A stretch of 53,165 nucleotides of DNA from an uncultured Oscillospiraceae bacterium (GCA_948766235.1 CAQCFX010000007.1:1-53165), one strand, 5' to 3'; shown: positions 7,971 to 16,623, counted from the stretch's first letter. The notes: generated by a model from the sequence alone, not told the origin. Translations and numbers: made by a program.

Positions 7971-8594
7971 TCATCTCTCCAGCTTTTGCAGCAGCTCCTG
8001 CCACCACTCAATCAGCCGGAACTTGAGCACGTAGCCCCCGTCCTGCCCGGTGATAAGGGCCACCTGGTCCTCGCTGAGCACGCCATCCGCCGCGGTCTCC
8101 ACGCTCTCCTCGGTGACCGAGGCCAGGCACAGCGGCGGGAACACCACGCACCACCAGTTGCGCCCCGCCCCCTCCCCGATGCTCACCCGCAGCGCCCGGT
8201 ACTGCCCCGCGGGCAGGGAAAAGCCGTCGTACGCCTTGGTGGGGAACCACTGCTCGGTAAGGGTCACCTGGACCGGGTCTGCGCATCCGGCGTCCGCCAG
8301 GGCCTGGGAGGCGGCCAGGGCCAGCTCGTCCAGGCGGGGGGCCAGGGCGGCCTCGGCCTGCTGCCGGTCGGATACGCCGTCCAGGATTTGGGACGCCTGG
8401 GCGAGCACCGCGTCCCGGGCCAGCAGCTTCAGCGCCTGGTCCTCCTGGGAGTCGGAGTTGGCTACCACGTGCAGGCGCAGCACCCGTTCGGCCAGGGCTG
8501 CCTCGCTGGCCGAGGCCCATACCCCCGCCGTCAGCGTCAGGCCGAAGGCCAGCAGCAGGGCCGATTCCCAGAGGCGAAGCTTGGAAGAAGTCAT
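7971..8594 (-). CDS. spoIIR: Stage II sporulation protein R (SpoIIR)
   Basis: This 207-residue protein has a single N-terminal hydrophobic segment (about residues 9-29, ALLLAFGLTLTAGVWASAS), as expected for a secreted forespore signal. The conserved block LRLHVVANSDSQEDQALKLLARDAVL is the SpoIIR signature, and QWFPTKAYDGFSLPAGQYRALRVSIGEGAGRNWWCVVFPPLC is the second family block. SpoIIR crosses the intermembrane space and activates SpoIIGA to process pro-sigma-E in the mother cell. I chose ATG 8594 because TAGGACGGTG precedes it and the signal segment begins soon after. Its ribosome site lies inside a hairpin. No sigma-F promoter was recognised. Confidence 0.92.
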   Translation of the reverse strand: MTSSKLRLWESALLLAFGLTLTAGVWASASEAALAERVLRLHVVANSDSQEDQALKLLARDAVLAQASQILDGVSDRQQAEAALAPRLDELALAASQALADAGCADPVQVTLTEQWFPTKAYDGFSLPAGQYRALRVSIGEGAGRNWWCVVFPPLCLASVTEESVETAADGVLSEDQVALITGQDGGYVLKFRLIEWWQELLQKLER

Positions 8595-8664
8595 AAAAAA
8601 CACCGTCCTATGTACCGTTTGACGCCCGCTGTGGGCGATGGGTACAGTATGGACGGCGTTTTTT
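8595..8664 (-). terminator. Imperfect 70-base hairpin between ispE and spoIIR
   Basis: The outer arms 8595-8616 and 8641-8664 are near-complementary and T-tracts lie outside both arms. GCCCGC/GGGC pairing fills part of the loop. In the minus direction the hairpin ends in TTTTTT directly before the spoIIR ATG and includes its SD (AGGACGG). It therefore looks like an ispE terminator that also hides the spoIIR ribosome site. Confidence 0.65.
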
Positions 8665-8668
8665 GTTT

Positions 8669-9529
8669 TTATACAGCTGAACCGGCGGGGGCGCACAAAA
8701 ATACGTCCCGGTAGGTTTCCAGCAGGCGCTGCTGGGCGGCCTGGGCGTCCTCCAAGCGGGAGAACAGGCCGAATACCGACGGGCCGCTGCCCGACATGGA
8801 GGTTCCCAGGGCCCCGCAGTCGATGAGCGCGGCCTTGATGGAGGCAATCTCGCCGTAGCGGCGGCGGTCCAGCACGTCCTCAAAGACGTTGTACATCCGC
8901 CGGGCCACCCCGGCCAGGTCCCCCGCCTCCAGGGCGGCAATCACTCCGGCGGTGTCCGGGCGGCGGGTGATTTTGCGCACGTTCACCCGGGAAAAGAGCT
9001 GGGGGGTGGAGATGGAAAAGGGGGGCTTGCAGATGACGATGTGGCAGGGGGACAGGCAGGGCAGGGGCGTGAGGCGTTCCCCGCGCCCCTCCGCCAGGGC
9101 CGCGCCCCCCAGCACGCAGAAGGGCACGTCCGAGCCCACCCGCGCCCCGATTTCGGCCAGCTGGGCGGGGGACAGCCCCGCCCCGGTGAGCTGGTTCATG
9201 GCGTGGAGCACGGCGGCGGCGTCGGCGCTGCCCCCGGCCAGCCCCGCGCACACGGGGATGTGCTTTTGGATGGACACGTCCACCTCTCCCCCCAATCCGG
9301 CGGCGGCGCGGAAGGCGGCGGCGGCCATCTGGGCCAGGTTTTTTCCCCCGGTGGGCAGAAAGTGCAGGTTGGAGGGCGCCTGCCCCTCCGTCCCCTGGGC
9401 GGGGGTGAGGGTGAGCGCGTCGGAAAGGGTGACGCTCTGCATCACCATTTGCAAATCGTGGTAGCCGTCCTCCCGCTTGCGGAGGATGTCCAGGGTGAGG
9501 TTGATTTTGGCGTTGGCCAGCAGCTCCAT
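8669..9529 (-). CDS. ispE: 4-(cytidine 5'-diphospho)-2-C-methyl-D-erythritol kinase IspE
   Basis: This GHMP kinase has 286 residues. The N-terminus ANAKINLTLDILRKREDGYHDLQMVMQSV and the glycine-rich ATP loop PVCAGLAGGSADAAAVLHAMN (about 95-115) are diagnostic of IspE, and a second block, CGALGTSMSGSGPSVFGLF, sits near the C-terminus. It phosphorylates the 2-OH of CDP-methylerythritol in the MEP isoprenoid pathway. It starts 16 bases after ldcA, which suggests transcription from the aromatic gene array. A hairpin with T-tract follows. Confidence 0.94.
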   Translation of the reverse strand: MELLANAKINLTLDILRKREDGYHDLQMVMQSVTLSDALTLTPAQGTEGQAPSNLHFLPTGGKNLAQMAAAAFRAAAGLGGEVDVSIQKHIPVCAGLAGGSADAAAVLHAMNQLTGAGLSPAQLAEIGARVGSDVPFCVLGGAALAEGRGERLTPLPCLSPCHIVICKPPFSISTPQLFSRVNVRKITRRPDTAGVIAALEAGDLAGVARRMYNVFEDVLDRRRYGEIASIKAALIDCGALGTSMSGSGPSVFGLFSRLEDAQAAQQRLLETYRDVFLCAPAGSAV

Positions 9530-9545
9530 AAAGGGGCCTCCTTTT

Positions 9546-10583
9546 TCAGACAGTGGCGGGCTCCAGCAGGGTGAGGGTCCCGGCCCCGCAGTCGATTTCG
9601 TACTCCAGCCCCAGGGGGAACAGGCCGATGGGGTAGGCGTGGCCCACGTTTACATTATAAAGGATGGGCAGCTCGGGCAATCCCGCCTCAAAGCCCACCA
9701 CCCGGCGGTAGACCTCCTTGTACGGCTCCAGCTTGTCCGGGTAGCCGGGCTTGCCCACCACGATGCCCCGGATGGCGTGGAGCACCCCCTGGGCCTGAAG
9801 GCCCCGGAGGAACCAGGTCAGCCAGTCCGGCCCGATGTCGTCCTCGCTGGTCTCCAGCAGCAGCAGCTTGCCCCGCCACTCCCCGGGGGAGGGCCACAGG
9901 GACGTGCCGAACAGCATCTCGAATACATCCACGCAGCCCCCCAGCAGGGGGCCGGACACCTTGCCCGTGCCCTGCAAAAGCTCATAACCCGTGTTGGGGA
10001 ACCGGGGGATGGTTCGGTTCAGATTGGCCTCGTCCCACAAAACCTTGTCCGTCTCATAGCTGCAAAAATCGCTGGCGGGGATGGTCCAGGTGTCCTGGGG
10101 GTGGAACAGGGTCTTGTCGAAAGCCTGGGCTGTGTACTCGTTGATGGCCCCGTATTCCGACCAGTTGGTCATCACCGCCCCGCCGTAGTAGGACGCCAGC
10201 CCCGCCTTGTGAATCATGAAGTGGTTGATGGTGGTGTCGGAGAAGCCGGTGAAGATTTTGGGGTTGTTTTTCAGCACGTCAAAGTCGATGTAGGGCAGCA
10301 GGCGGACGGTGTCGTCCCCGCCGATGGCGCAGAACACTGCCTTGACGGAGGGGTCCCGAAAGGCGTCCATCAAATCCTGGGCGCGGGCTTCCGGGTGGCG
10401 GTACAGGTAGTCCTCGCCCTTCAGGGCGTTGGGCATGGCCACGACCTGGAGGCCGTAGTCCCGCTCCAGCCGCTCTTTGGCCAGGTGGTATTTGTGGATA
10501 AACTGCTCCTCCCCCAGCAGGCCGCTGGACAGGGAGACGATGGCGGCCTTGTCGCCGGGGCGCAGGCGTTGGGGCTTTAACAT
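9546..10583 (-). CDS. S66 family peptidase, LD-carboxypeptidase / MccF-like
   Basis: This 345-residue protein belongs to the S66 serine peptidase family. The start MLKPQRLRPGDKAAIVSLSS is preceded by GGTGAT. The nucleophile elbow is GFSDTT with Ser115. A glutamate in LLLLETSEDD and the histidine in VNVGHAYP would complete the Ser-Glu-His triad, and AVFCAIGGDDTVRLLPYID is also characteristic. Such enzymes trim the L,D bond of murein tetrapeptides (LdcA) or hydrolyse microcin-like acyl-adenylates (MccF). The length and the long 'RGIVVGKPGYPDKLEPYKEV' region look closer to MccF-type members, so I leave the symbol empty. It sits 10 bases after aroE. Confidence 0.82.
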   Translation of the reverse strand: MLKPQRLRPGDKAAIVSLSSGLLGEEQFIHKYHLAKERLERDYGLQVVAMPNALKGEDYLYRHPEARAQDLMDAFRDPSVKAVFCAIGGDDTVRLLPYIDFDVLKNNPKIFTGFSDTTINHFMIHKAGLASYYGGAVMTNWSEYGAINEYTAQAFDKTLFHPQDTWTIPASDFCSYETDKVLWDEANLNRTIPRFPNTGYELLQGTGKVSGPLLGGCVDVFEMLFGTSLWPSPGEWRGKLLLLETSEDDIGPDWLTWFLRGLQAQGVLHAIRGIVVGKPGYPDKLEPYKEVYRRVVGFEAGLPELPILYNVNVGHAYPIGLFPLGLEYEIDCGAGTLTLLEPATV

Positions 10584-10593
10584 GGATATCACC

Positions 10594-11433
10594 TCACATT
10601 TGATTGAGCGCGGCGGCCGCGGCCGCCGCCATGGCGGGGCGGTCCAGGGGCCGGTCCAGGAAGTGCTCCAGGGCCAGCACCCCCTGCCACACCAGCATGG
10701 ACAGCCCGTTGCAGGCGGGAAGCCCCCGGCGGCGGGCCTGGGCCAAAAGCTCCGTCTCGGCGGGGTGGTAGATGAGGTCGTACACCGCCGCCCCGTCCGG
10801 CAGGGCGTCCAGAAAGTCGAACGTCTCAAACTGTCCGGGGCAGCCCGCCATGCCCAGGCTGGTGCAGTTCACCACCAGCCGGGACGCCTGGGCGCAGCGG
10901 CGCAGGGCGTCCCCGTCAAACCCGGCGGGGGTGAGCCGCCCCGAGGGGTCCAGGGCGCACAGCCCCTCCGCCCGGGAGAGGGTGCGGTTGCAGACATACA
11001 CCCGCTCCGCCCCCGCGTCCGCCAGGGCCAGGGCCACGGCCTTGGCCGCGCCCCCCGCGCCTAAGAGGGTGACGGTGAGGCCCGCCGGGTCTACGCTAAG
11101 CTCATGCTTCAACGCCGCTGCCGCCCCGGCCCCGTCGGTGCTGAAGCCCACCCACCTGCCGCGGCGCAGGCACACGGTGTTCACCGAGCCCACCGCCTTT
11201 GCCGCCGGGTCAATCTCGTCCAGCAGGGGGAGCACGTCCTCCTTGTGGGGCATGGTGGCGTTAAAGCCGGTGACGCCGTGCTCCCGCGCCCAGCGCAGGT
11301 ACTCCGGCAGCTCCCCCCGGCGCACGGTGCGGGCGTCATAGGGGATGTCCAGCCCCAGCGCGGAGAGCATGGCGGCGTGAAGGGCGGGGGATTTGGAGTG
11401 GAGCACCGGGTCGCCAATCACTTGCAGCCTCAT
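10594..11433 (-). CDS. aroE: Shikimate dehydrogenase (NADP+) AroE
   Basis: This enzyme of 279 residues reduces 3-dehydroshikimate to shikimate. The substrate-binding start VIGDPVLHSKSPALHAAML, the catalytic lysine segment GFNATMPHKEDVLPLLD, the nucleotide loop LLGAGGAAKAVALAL followed by VCNRTLSRAE, and the C-terminal GLSMLVWQG are standard. The normally seen 'NVT(I/V)PHK' is NATMPHK here, a conservative change. It overlaps aroQ by 4 bases, so the genes are translationally coupled. Confidence 0.94.
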   Translation of the reverse strand: MRLQVIGDPVLHSKSPALHAAMLSALGLDIPYDARTVRRGELPEYLRWAREHGVTGFNATMPHKEDVLPLLDEIDPAAKAVGSVNTVCLRRGRWVGFSTDGAGAAAALKHELSVDPAGLTVTLLGAGGAAKAVALALADAGAERVYVCNRTLSRAEGLCALDPSGRLTPAGFDGDALRRCAQASRLVVNCTSLGMAGCPGQFETFDFLDALPDGAAVYDLIYHPAETELLAQARRRGLPACNGLSMLVWQGVLALEHFLDRPLDRPAMAAAAAAALNQM

Positions 11434-11861
11434 TTCCCGCCCTCCAGAAAGTAGTCCATGGCCATGAGGTAGCCGTCAAAGCCGTGGCCGCAGAGCTGGC
11501 CCACGCAGGCCGGGGCGGTGACGGACACGGCCCGGAAGCTCTCGCGCCGGTCGATGTGGCTGATGTGGACTTCATAGGCGGGCACGTCCACCGCCTTCAG
11601 CGCGTCCAAAATGGCGTAGCTGTAGTGGGTGTAGGCCCCCGGATTGATGATGATGGCGTCGTACACGCCGTCGGCGGCGTGAATCTGGTCGATGATGGCC
11701 CCCTCGTGGTTGGACTGGAAGCAGTCCGCCGTGGAGGCGCGGGCGGCGGCGTGGTCCCGGATGAGGTCGCACAGGGCCTCGTAGGACTGCTGGCCGTAGA
11801 TGCCTGGCTCCCGTTTGCCCAAAAGGTTCAGGTTGGGGCCGTTGATGATGAGGAATTTCAT
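11430..11861 (-). CDS. aroQ: Type II 3-dehydroquinate dehydratase AroQ
   Basis: This type II dehydroquinase has 143 residues. It starts MKFLIINGPNLNLLGKREPG with catalytic Tyr22 in GIYG, followed by QSNHEGAIIDQIH, IIINPGAYTHYSYAI and the histidine-containing VHISHIDRRESFR. These are the dodecameric AroQ signatures. It converts 3-dehydroquinate to 3-dehydroshikimate. Both ends overlap neighbours by 4 bases (aroK upstream, aroE downstream), forming a tight translational unit. Confidence 0.95.
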   Translation of the reverse strand: MKFLIINGPNLNLLGKREPGIYGQQSYEALCDLIRDHAAARASTADCFQSNHEGAIIDQIHAADGVYDAIIINPGAYTHYSYAILDALKAVDVPAYEVHISHIDRRESFRAVSVTAPACVGQLCGHGFDGYLMAMDYFLEGGK

Positions 11862-12367
11862 GCTTCGGACACCTCCATGTAAATGGCGGAAATGCGGTTC
11901 TCAGCATATTGGGGGGTCTCCGGCTTGACGATGATAAAGTCCGCCCACCGGTGGTAGATGGGGGAACGCACGGAATAGCGCGCCAAAAAGTCCTCCCGCC
12001 CCCCCTGGGCCAGGGGGCGGCCGGACACGTCCAGGCCGTAGTAGGTCTCCCCCGGGTCCCGGTCCAGCCAGAACACCAGGCCGTTTTTTTTCAGCGCGGC
12101 AATGGCCTCCTCCTGGAGGGGCAGGCCCCCGCCGCAGGCAATCACCAGCCCCTGCTGCCCGGACAGCTCCCGGCACAGCGCCAGCTCCAGCGCCCGGAAG
12201 TGCGCCTCGCCGTCGGAGGCGAAAATCTCCGGGATGGAGCGGCCCTCCCGCCGCTCAATGAGCGCGTCGGTGTCCGCCAGGGTCAGGTGAAAGCGCCGGG
12301 CCAGCAGAGCGCCCACCGTGGACTTGCCGCAGCCCATCATGCCGATGAGAATGATATTTTTCTCCAT
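11858..12367 (-). CDS. aroK: Shikimate kinase AroK
   Basis: This kinase has 169 residues, with P-loop GMMGCGKST (residues 9-17), the DTD motif in LADTDALIERREG, and CGGGLPLQEEAI with the conserved glycine triplet. ARYSVRSPIYHRWADFII is the C-terminal substrate-closing block. It phosphorylates shikimate at the 3-OH with ATP. It begins 9 bases after pheA and overlaps aroQ. Confidence 0.93.
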   Translation of the reverse strand: MEKNIILIGMMGCGKSTVGALLARRFHLTLADTDALIERREGRSIPEIFASDGEAHFRALELALCRELSGQQGLVIACGGGLPLQEEAIAALKKNGLVFWLDRDPGETYYGLDVSGRPLAQGGREDFLARYSVRSPIYHRWADFIIVKPETPQYAENRISAIYMEVSEA

Positions 12368-12376
12368 AGCCCGCCT

Positions 12377-13528
12377 CTAATCCAAGTTGGATGGGAACCA
12401 CCCCAGCACCCGGAATTCCCCGGTGGTCTGGGCCAGCTCGTGCAGGGCGTCGTCCACCGCCCGGTCGCCGGGGGCGCCGGTGAACTCCAGGAAGAACATA
12501 TACTCCCAGCTGCGCTTCGGCAGCGGCCGGGACTCCAGCTTGACCATATTCAGCCCGTGAAGGTTGAACACCGTGAGCACCTCGTGGAGGGACCCGGCCT
12601 CGTGGGGCAGGACAAACAGGGTGCTGATTTTATCCGCGCCGCCGCGCAGCTCCAGCCGGGGGGAGACCACCACGAACCGGGTGGTGTTCTGGTCGTTGTG
12701 GTTGATGCCGCGGGCCAGAATATGGAGGCCGTAAATCTCCGCCGCCCGCTCCGAGCAGATGGCGGCCTTGGTCAAATCGCCGCTGCCCGCCACCATTTTG
12801 GCCGACCCGGCGGTGTCCGCCTGGGGCGTCTGCTTCCACTCCGGGTGGGCGTTGAGAAAGCGCTCGCACTGGAACAGCCCCTGCTCGTGGGAGTAGACGT
12901 GGGTGATGGCGTCCAGCGTGGCCCCCGGCAGGGCCATGAGGCAGTGCTCCACCCGCACGGTGGTCTCCCCCACCATGTAGCACTCGTACTGGGTGAGCAG
13001 GTCGTAAATCTGCCGGATGGCCCCGGTGGAGCTGTTCTCAATGGGGAGCACGGCGTAGTCCGCGCTCCCCTCCCGCAGCGCCTGGAAGCAGTCCTCAAAC
13101 TGCTCCAGCCCCGTGGAATTCACGTCTCCCCCGAAGAAGTTGATACACGCCTGCTCGCTGTACGCCCCCGGTTCCCCCTGGTATACCACCCGGGGGGCGC
13201 AGACGGGCCGGCGCTGGGCCGCCTGGGCCTCCCGCCAGCGGCGTACGCCGGGGTTGTCCGCGCCCTGGCTGGCCAAGTCCCGCTGCTGCCGCCGGGACAG
13301 GGCCATGATGGTCTGAAACAGGGTGATGGCGGCGGGGCGCAGCTCGTCCCCGGCCAGCTCGCCCTTGCTTTGCAGCACTTGCCGCTCCCGCTCCTGGTCC
13401 AGCACGGGGATGCCCTGCTCCCGCTTGTACGCGCCCACCTGGGCCGTCACGTCCATGCGCTGTCGGAACAGCTCCACCAGCTGGCGGTCGATGGCGTCAA
13501 TTTCATTGCGCAAGGTATTTAAATCCAT
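12377..13528 (-). CDS. pheA: Bifunctional chorismate mutase / prephenate dehydratase PheA
   Basis: This 383-residue fusion has an AroQ-class chorismate mutase (about 1-85, LRNEIDAIDRQLVELFRQRM), a prephenate dehydratase domain (about 108-285, VYQGEPGAYSEQACINFFG and the catalytic NTTRFVVV), and an ACT domain (about 295-375, with LESRP for phenylalanine binding). It converts chorismate to phenylpyruvate. Feedback inhibition by phenylalanine is expected from the ACT domain. It is the only branch-specific aromatic gene in the array; no tyrA is present. A weak SD (GAGGGA) precedes the ATG. Confidence 0.94.
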   Translation of the reverse strand: MDLNTLRNEIDAIDRQLVELFRQRMDVTAQVGAYKREQGIPVLDQERERQVLQSKGELAGDELRPAAITLFQTIMALSRRQQRDLASQGADNPGVRRWREAQAAQRRPVCAPRVVYQGEPGAYSEQACINFFGGDVNSTGLEQFEDCFQALREGSADYAVLPIENSSTGAIRQIYDLLTQYECYMVGETTVRVEHCLMALPGATLDAITHVYSHEQGLFQCERFLNAHPEWKQTPQADTAGSAKMVAGSGDLTKAAICSERAAEIYGLHILARGINHNDQNTTRFVVVSPRLELRGGADKISTLFVLPHEAGSLHEVLTVFNLHGLNMVKLESRPLPKRSWEYMFFLEFTGAPGDRAVDDALHELAQTTGEFRVLGWFPSNLD

Positions 13529-13618
13529 AAAAATCCCTCGTTGTATTCAAATTCCCGTCGATTCGCAGGCCGCCTCGCCGGGGCAGGCTCCATGCTGAGA
13601 GGCGTTTTTGCGGGGGCC

Positions 13619-14665
13619 TTACAGCCTTAGCAGCTCGCAAGCCGCTAAGGCCGCCGCCGCCTCGATGACGGGCACCGCCCGGTGGACCACGCAGGGGTCG
13701 TGCCGCCCCTGAAGCTCCAGCACGGCGTTTTCCTGCTTCGCCATGTCCACGGTGAACTGCTGCCTTGCGATGGAGGGGGTGGGGCGCATGGTTACCTCAA
13801 ACACCAGGGGCATACCGTTGGTGATGCCCCCGTTGATTCCCCCGGCGCAGTTCTGTTCGGCCTTCACCGAGCCGTCGTCGTCCACATACAGCGGGTCGTT
13901 GGCCTCCGAGCCGCGCATGAGGGCGAAGGCCGTCCCCGCTCCAAACGCCACCGCCTTCACCGCCGGAACGGCAAACAGGTACTGGGAGAAAATCCCCTCG
14001 GCGTTTTGGCCGAAGTCCGGTCCCCCCAGGCCGGGGGGCAGGCCGAACACGGCGCACTCGATGGAGCCGCCCACCGAGTCCTGCTGCTCCTTGGCCTCCA
14101 AAATGGCCGTCTGCATCTCCGCCCCCTTTTCGTCGTTGAGAACGGGGAAGTCCTTGCCCGCCGCGGCCTTCAGGCTGTCCCAGTCCTCCAAAGCGTCGTC
14201 GTTGACGCCGTAGACGCAGGAGATGTGGGCCCCCACATACACGCCCTTTTGGGCCAAAAGCTGCTTGGCCACCCCGCCGGCAAACACCAAAGGCGCGGTG
14301 AGCCGCCCGGAAAAGTGCCCGCCCCCCCGGTAGTCCTGGAAGCCGCCGTAGCGCACATGGGCGGGGTAGTCGGCGTGGCCGGGGCGGGCCAGGTCCTTTG
14401 TCTTGGCGTAGTCCCCCGAGCGGGCGTCCGTATTTTCAATGACGGCGCACAGCGGGGCCCCGGTGGTCCTCCCCTCAAACACGCCGGAGAGGATGCGCGG
14501 CTCGTCCGCCTCCCTTCGGGCGGTGGACAGCGCGTTTTTGCCGGGGGCGCGGCGGCTGAGGTCGAAGCGGATGGCGTCCAGGTCCAGCGCCAGCCCGGCG
14601 GGAACGCCCTCTAAGACCACGCCGACGGCGGGGCCGTGGGACTCGCCAAAAATGGAATACTTCAA
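13619..14665 (-). CDS. aroC: Chorismate synthase AroC
   Basis: This 348-residue enzyme makes chorismate from EPSP using reduced FMN. The conserved FGESHGPAVGVVLEGVPAG opens the protein; SRRAPGKNALSTARREADE, ARPGHADYPAHVRYGGFQDYRGGGHFSGR and GGINGGITNG follow. The start codon is TTG at 14665 with GGAAAGGGG 8 bases upstream. No upstream ATG is in frame, and the N-terminus is a little shorter than in most AroC proteins. A stronger AGGAGG lies 16 bases upstream inside an A/T hairpin. Confidence 0.92.
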   Translation of the reverse strand: MKYSIFGESHGPAVGVVLEGVPAGLALDLDAIRFDLSRRAPGKNALSTARREADEPRILSGVFEGRTTGAPLCAVIENTDARSGDYAKTKDLARPGHADYPAHVRYGGFQDYRGGGHFSGRLTAPLVFAGGVAKQLLAQKGVYVGAHISCVYGVNDDALEDWDSLKAAAGKDFPVLNDEKGAEMQTAILEAKEQQDSVGGSIECAVFGLPPGLGGPDFGQNAEGIFSQYLFAVPAVKAVAFGAGTAFALMRGSEANDPLYVDDDGSVKAEQNCAGGINGGITNGMPLVFEVTMRPTPSIARQQFTVDMAKQENAVLELQGRHDPCVVHRAVPVIEAAAALAACELLRL

Positions 14666-14681
14666 GTTGATTACCCCCTTT

Positions 14682-14712
14682 CCTCCTTTTTTCTATAAAA
14701 AGAAAAAGGAGG
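14682..14712. repeat. A/T-rich hairpin ahead of aroC
   Basis: CCTCCTTTTT (14682-14691) pairs with AAAAAGGAGG (14703-14712). In the minus direction its 3' arm is an SD-like AGGAGG 16 bases before the aroC TTG. It may be a weak terminator/attenuating hairpin or a mobile palindrome remnant. Confidence 0.45.
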
Positions 14713-14748
14713 TGAAAAAACGTTTGGTGGTCGTGGGACTGCCTCTCA

Positions 14749-14812
14749 CTGACAATACACAACTGTCAGCGAACTAAAGTTCTTTTTGATTCTTTTTCTT
14801 TCAAGAAAAAGA
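14749..14812. repeat. Two inverted repeats between the GNAT gene and aroC
   Basis: CTGACA (14749-14754) pairs with TGTCAG (14764-14769). A second palindrome around 14789-14811, with TTCTTTTTCTT and AAGAAAAAGAA arms, overlaps the end of the GNAT gene. The 135-base GNAT-aroC gap holds no gene and looks like degenerate palindromic filler. Confidence 0.4.
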
Positions 14813-15334
14813 AATCCAATACCGCTCCAGGTCCACATTCCGGTCCGGCTCGTGGACGGTATTTTCGTATACGCCGCCTGCCGACAGGATGGTGCGGCGG
14901 CTGCCCTCGTTGCTTGTATAACAGGTGATGAGTACCCGGTCAAGGCCCAGCGTCTCCCTGCAGAAGGACAGGGCCAGCCGGAGCTGCTCCTTGGCGCAGC
15001 CCTTCCGGCGCTCGCTGGGCCGGACGGAATAGCCGATATGCCCGCCAAACTGTTCCAAATAGTCGTTGAAATAGTGGCGCACGTTGACCATGCCCACCAG
15101 CCTGCCGTCGGACTCCCGGACGGTCAAAAACTGGGTGGCCAGCACCTTCCCTTCGGGGACGGTGGCGGGGTCGGCGTAGGAGCGCACATCCGCCAGCCAC
15201 TCCGCCGGGGTATTCATCCGGCGCAGGGGGCCGCAGCCGTCCATGGAGCTGTCCGCGTCCTGGCACTCCTGGCGGTAGGCCCACACCTGGTCCAGGTATT
15301 CCTCGGTGGGAATCACTAATTTAATCGGTTCCAT
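14801..15334 (-). CDS. GNAT family N-acetyltransferase
   Basis: This 177-residue GNAT-fold protein has LVGMVNVRHYFNDYLEQFGGHIGYSVRP, then the acetyl-CoA loop PSERRKGCAKEQL (the Q/RxxGxG/A-type motif A, here RRKGCA) and ITCYTSNEGSRRTILSAGG as motif B. It resembles YitH/YjaB-type 'predicted acetyltransferases'. The acceptor is unknown. It starts 4 bases after the aroA stop, so it is inside the aromatic operon, but nothing in the sequence ties it to aromatic chemistry. The SD lies within the aroA end. Confidence 0.85.
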   Translation of the reverse strand: MEPIKLVIPTEEYLDQVWAYRQECQDADSSMDGCGPLRRMNTPAEWLADVRSYADPATVPEGKVLATQFLTVRESDGRLVGMVNVRHYFNDYLEQFGGHIGYSVRPSERRKGCAKEQLRLALSFCRETLGLDRVLITCYTSNEGSRRTILSAGGVYENTVHEPDRNVDLERYWISFS

Positions 15335-15338
15335 AAAA

Positions 15339-16583
15339 TCACTCGCCTTTCTGAATGTTCCCGCCCAGTTTTTCGTACTCCTCCCAGAAATTTGGGTAGG
15401 ACTTGGCCACGCACTGGGCCCCTGTAATAGTGACGGGCTTTACACATTTGGTGGCGGCAATCGCCGCCATCATGGCGATACGGTGGTCATTGAAGCTGTC
15501 CACCTTTACACCGCCGGCCAGACATCCCTTTCCCCGGATGTTCAGGAAGTCGGGGCCCTCCTCCACGTCCGCGCCCAGGGCGCTGAGCACTTGGTTGACG
15601 GCTGTCAACCTGTCGCTCTCCTTCATGCGCAGCCGGGCGGCGTTGGTCAGGCGGGTGGTCCCGGAGCGTACCGCCGCCATGGCCGCCAGAGGGGGGACCA
15701 GGTCGGGGCAGCCGGACACGTCCAAGGCTGCCTCCCCCGCACGGCCCAGGGCGGCCGCCTGATTGGCAATCACCCGGTCCCCCTGGGCGGAGGCGGGGTT
15801 CATTCCGGCCACGCTCACCGGGTTTCCCAGGAACTTGGCGGCGTACCAGAACCCGGCCTGGGACCAGTCCGTTTCCACGGCGGCGTCCGCGGCCCGGTAG
15901 GTCTGATTTCCCTGGGGGTGATAGTGGGGGGGCAGGGACAGGGTGACGGGCATATCCACCCCGAATTGGGCCATGGCCTGAAGGGTCATTTGAAGATACC
16001 CCTCGCTCTCCAGGGGGGAGGTGGGGATGATGGCGGAAGGGCCGCCCAGCAGAGGCAGGGCGAACAGCAGCCCGGTGAAAAACTGGGAGGACACGTCACC
16101 GGGTAGGCGGTACTCGCCGGGGGTAAGCAGTCCGGCGACGGTGAGCACGCCGCCTTTCTGCTCATAGAAAATTCCCTTTTCGTCGAACAAATCAAAATAG
16201 GGCTTCAGGGGCCGCTCCATCAGCCGGCCCCGGCCTGAGAAAATGCCGCCCCCCCGCACGGCCAGGGCGATGGGAATGAGGAAGCGCAGGGTGGAGCCGC
16301 TCTCCCTGCAGTCCAGGTGGGGGTAGGCCATGCGCCGCAGGGGGGACATGGCGTTTGCCCCCATCCCCCGGACGGTGACGGTGGAGTCATCCACGGCCAA
16401 GTCCGCCCCCAGCTCCCCCAGGCAGCGGATGGTGGCCTCGATGTCCTGGGAGAGGGCCACGTTGGAGATGACGCTCTCTCCGTGGGCCAGGGCGGCGGCA
16501 ATGAGCAGGCGGTGGGCCTGGGACTTGGAGGGGGGCGGGGTGACGGCCCCGGCTAATTTACCTGGGGTGATGGTGATGTCCAT
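15339..16583 (-). CDS. aroA: 3-phosphoshikimate 1-carboxyvinyltransferase (EPSP synthase) AroA
   Basis: This enzyme of 414 residues has the duplicated EPSP synthase fold. Visible blocks are PPPSKSQAHRLLIAAAL (phosphate/PEP-binding, N-terminal), DCRESGSTLRFLIPIALA, RPLKPYFDLF, LPGDVSSQFFTGLL, and RLRMKESDRLTAV plus DHRIAMMAAI near the C-terminus. It transfers enolpyruvate from PEP to shikimate-3-phosphate. I chose ATG 16583 (MDITITPGKLAG) because GGAGAAG precedes it by a good spacing; an earlier ATG at 16610 has none. The PPP in place of the usual PGDKS/PGSKS is seen in clostridial forms. Confidence 0.93.
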   Translation of the reverse strand: MDITITPGKLAGAVTPPPSKSQAHRLLIAAALAHGESVISNVALSQDIEATIRCLGELGADLAVDDSTVTVRGMGANAMSPLRRMAYPHLDCRESGSTLRFLIPIALAVRGGGIFSGRGRLMERPLKPYFDLFDEKGIFYEQKGGVLTVAGLLTPGEYRLPGDVSSQFFTGLLFALPLLGGPSAIIPTSPLESEGYLQMTLQAMAQFGVDMPVTLSLPPHYHPQGNQTYRAADAAVETDWSQAGFWYAAKFLGNPVSVAGMNPASAQGDRVIANQAAALGRAGEAALDVSGCPDLVPPLAAMAAVRSGTTRLTNAARLRMKESDRLTAVNQVLSALGADVEEGPDFLNIRGKGCLAGGVKVDSFNDHRIAMMAAIAATKCVKPVTITGAQCVAKSYPNFWEEYEKLGGNIQKGE

Positions 16584-16623
16584 AGGCTTCTCCTTCCATA
16601 GCGGGCGCAAAATTTCCAGACGG

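Noticed and set aside
11909..13522. 537-codon open frame on the plus strand opposite aroK and pheA
   Set aside because: Same shadow effect. The minus-strand frames carry clear shikimate kinase and PheA domains with catalytic motifs.
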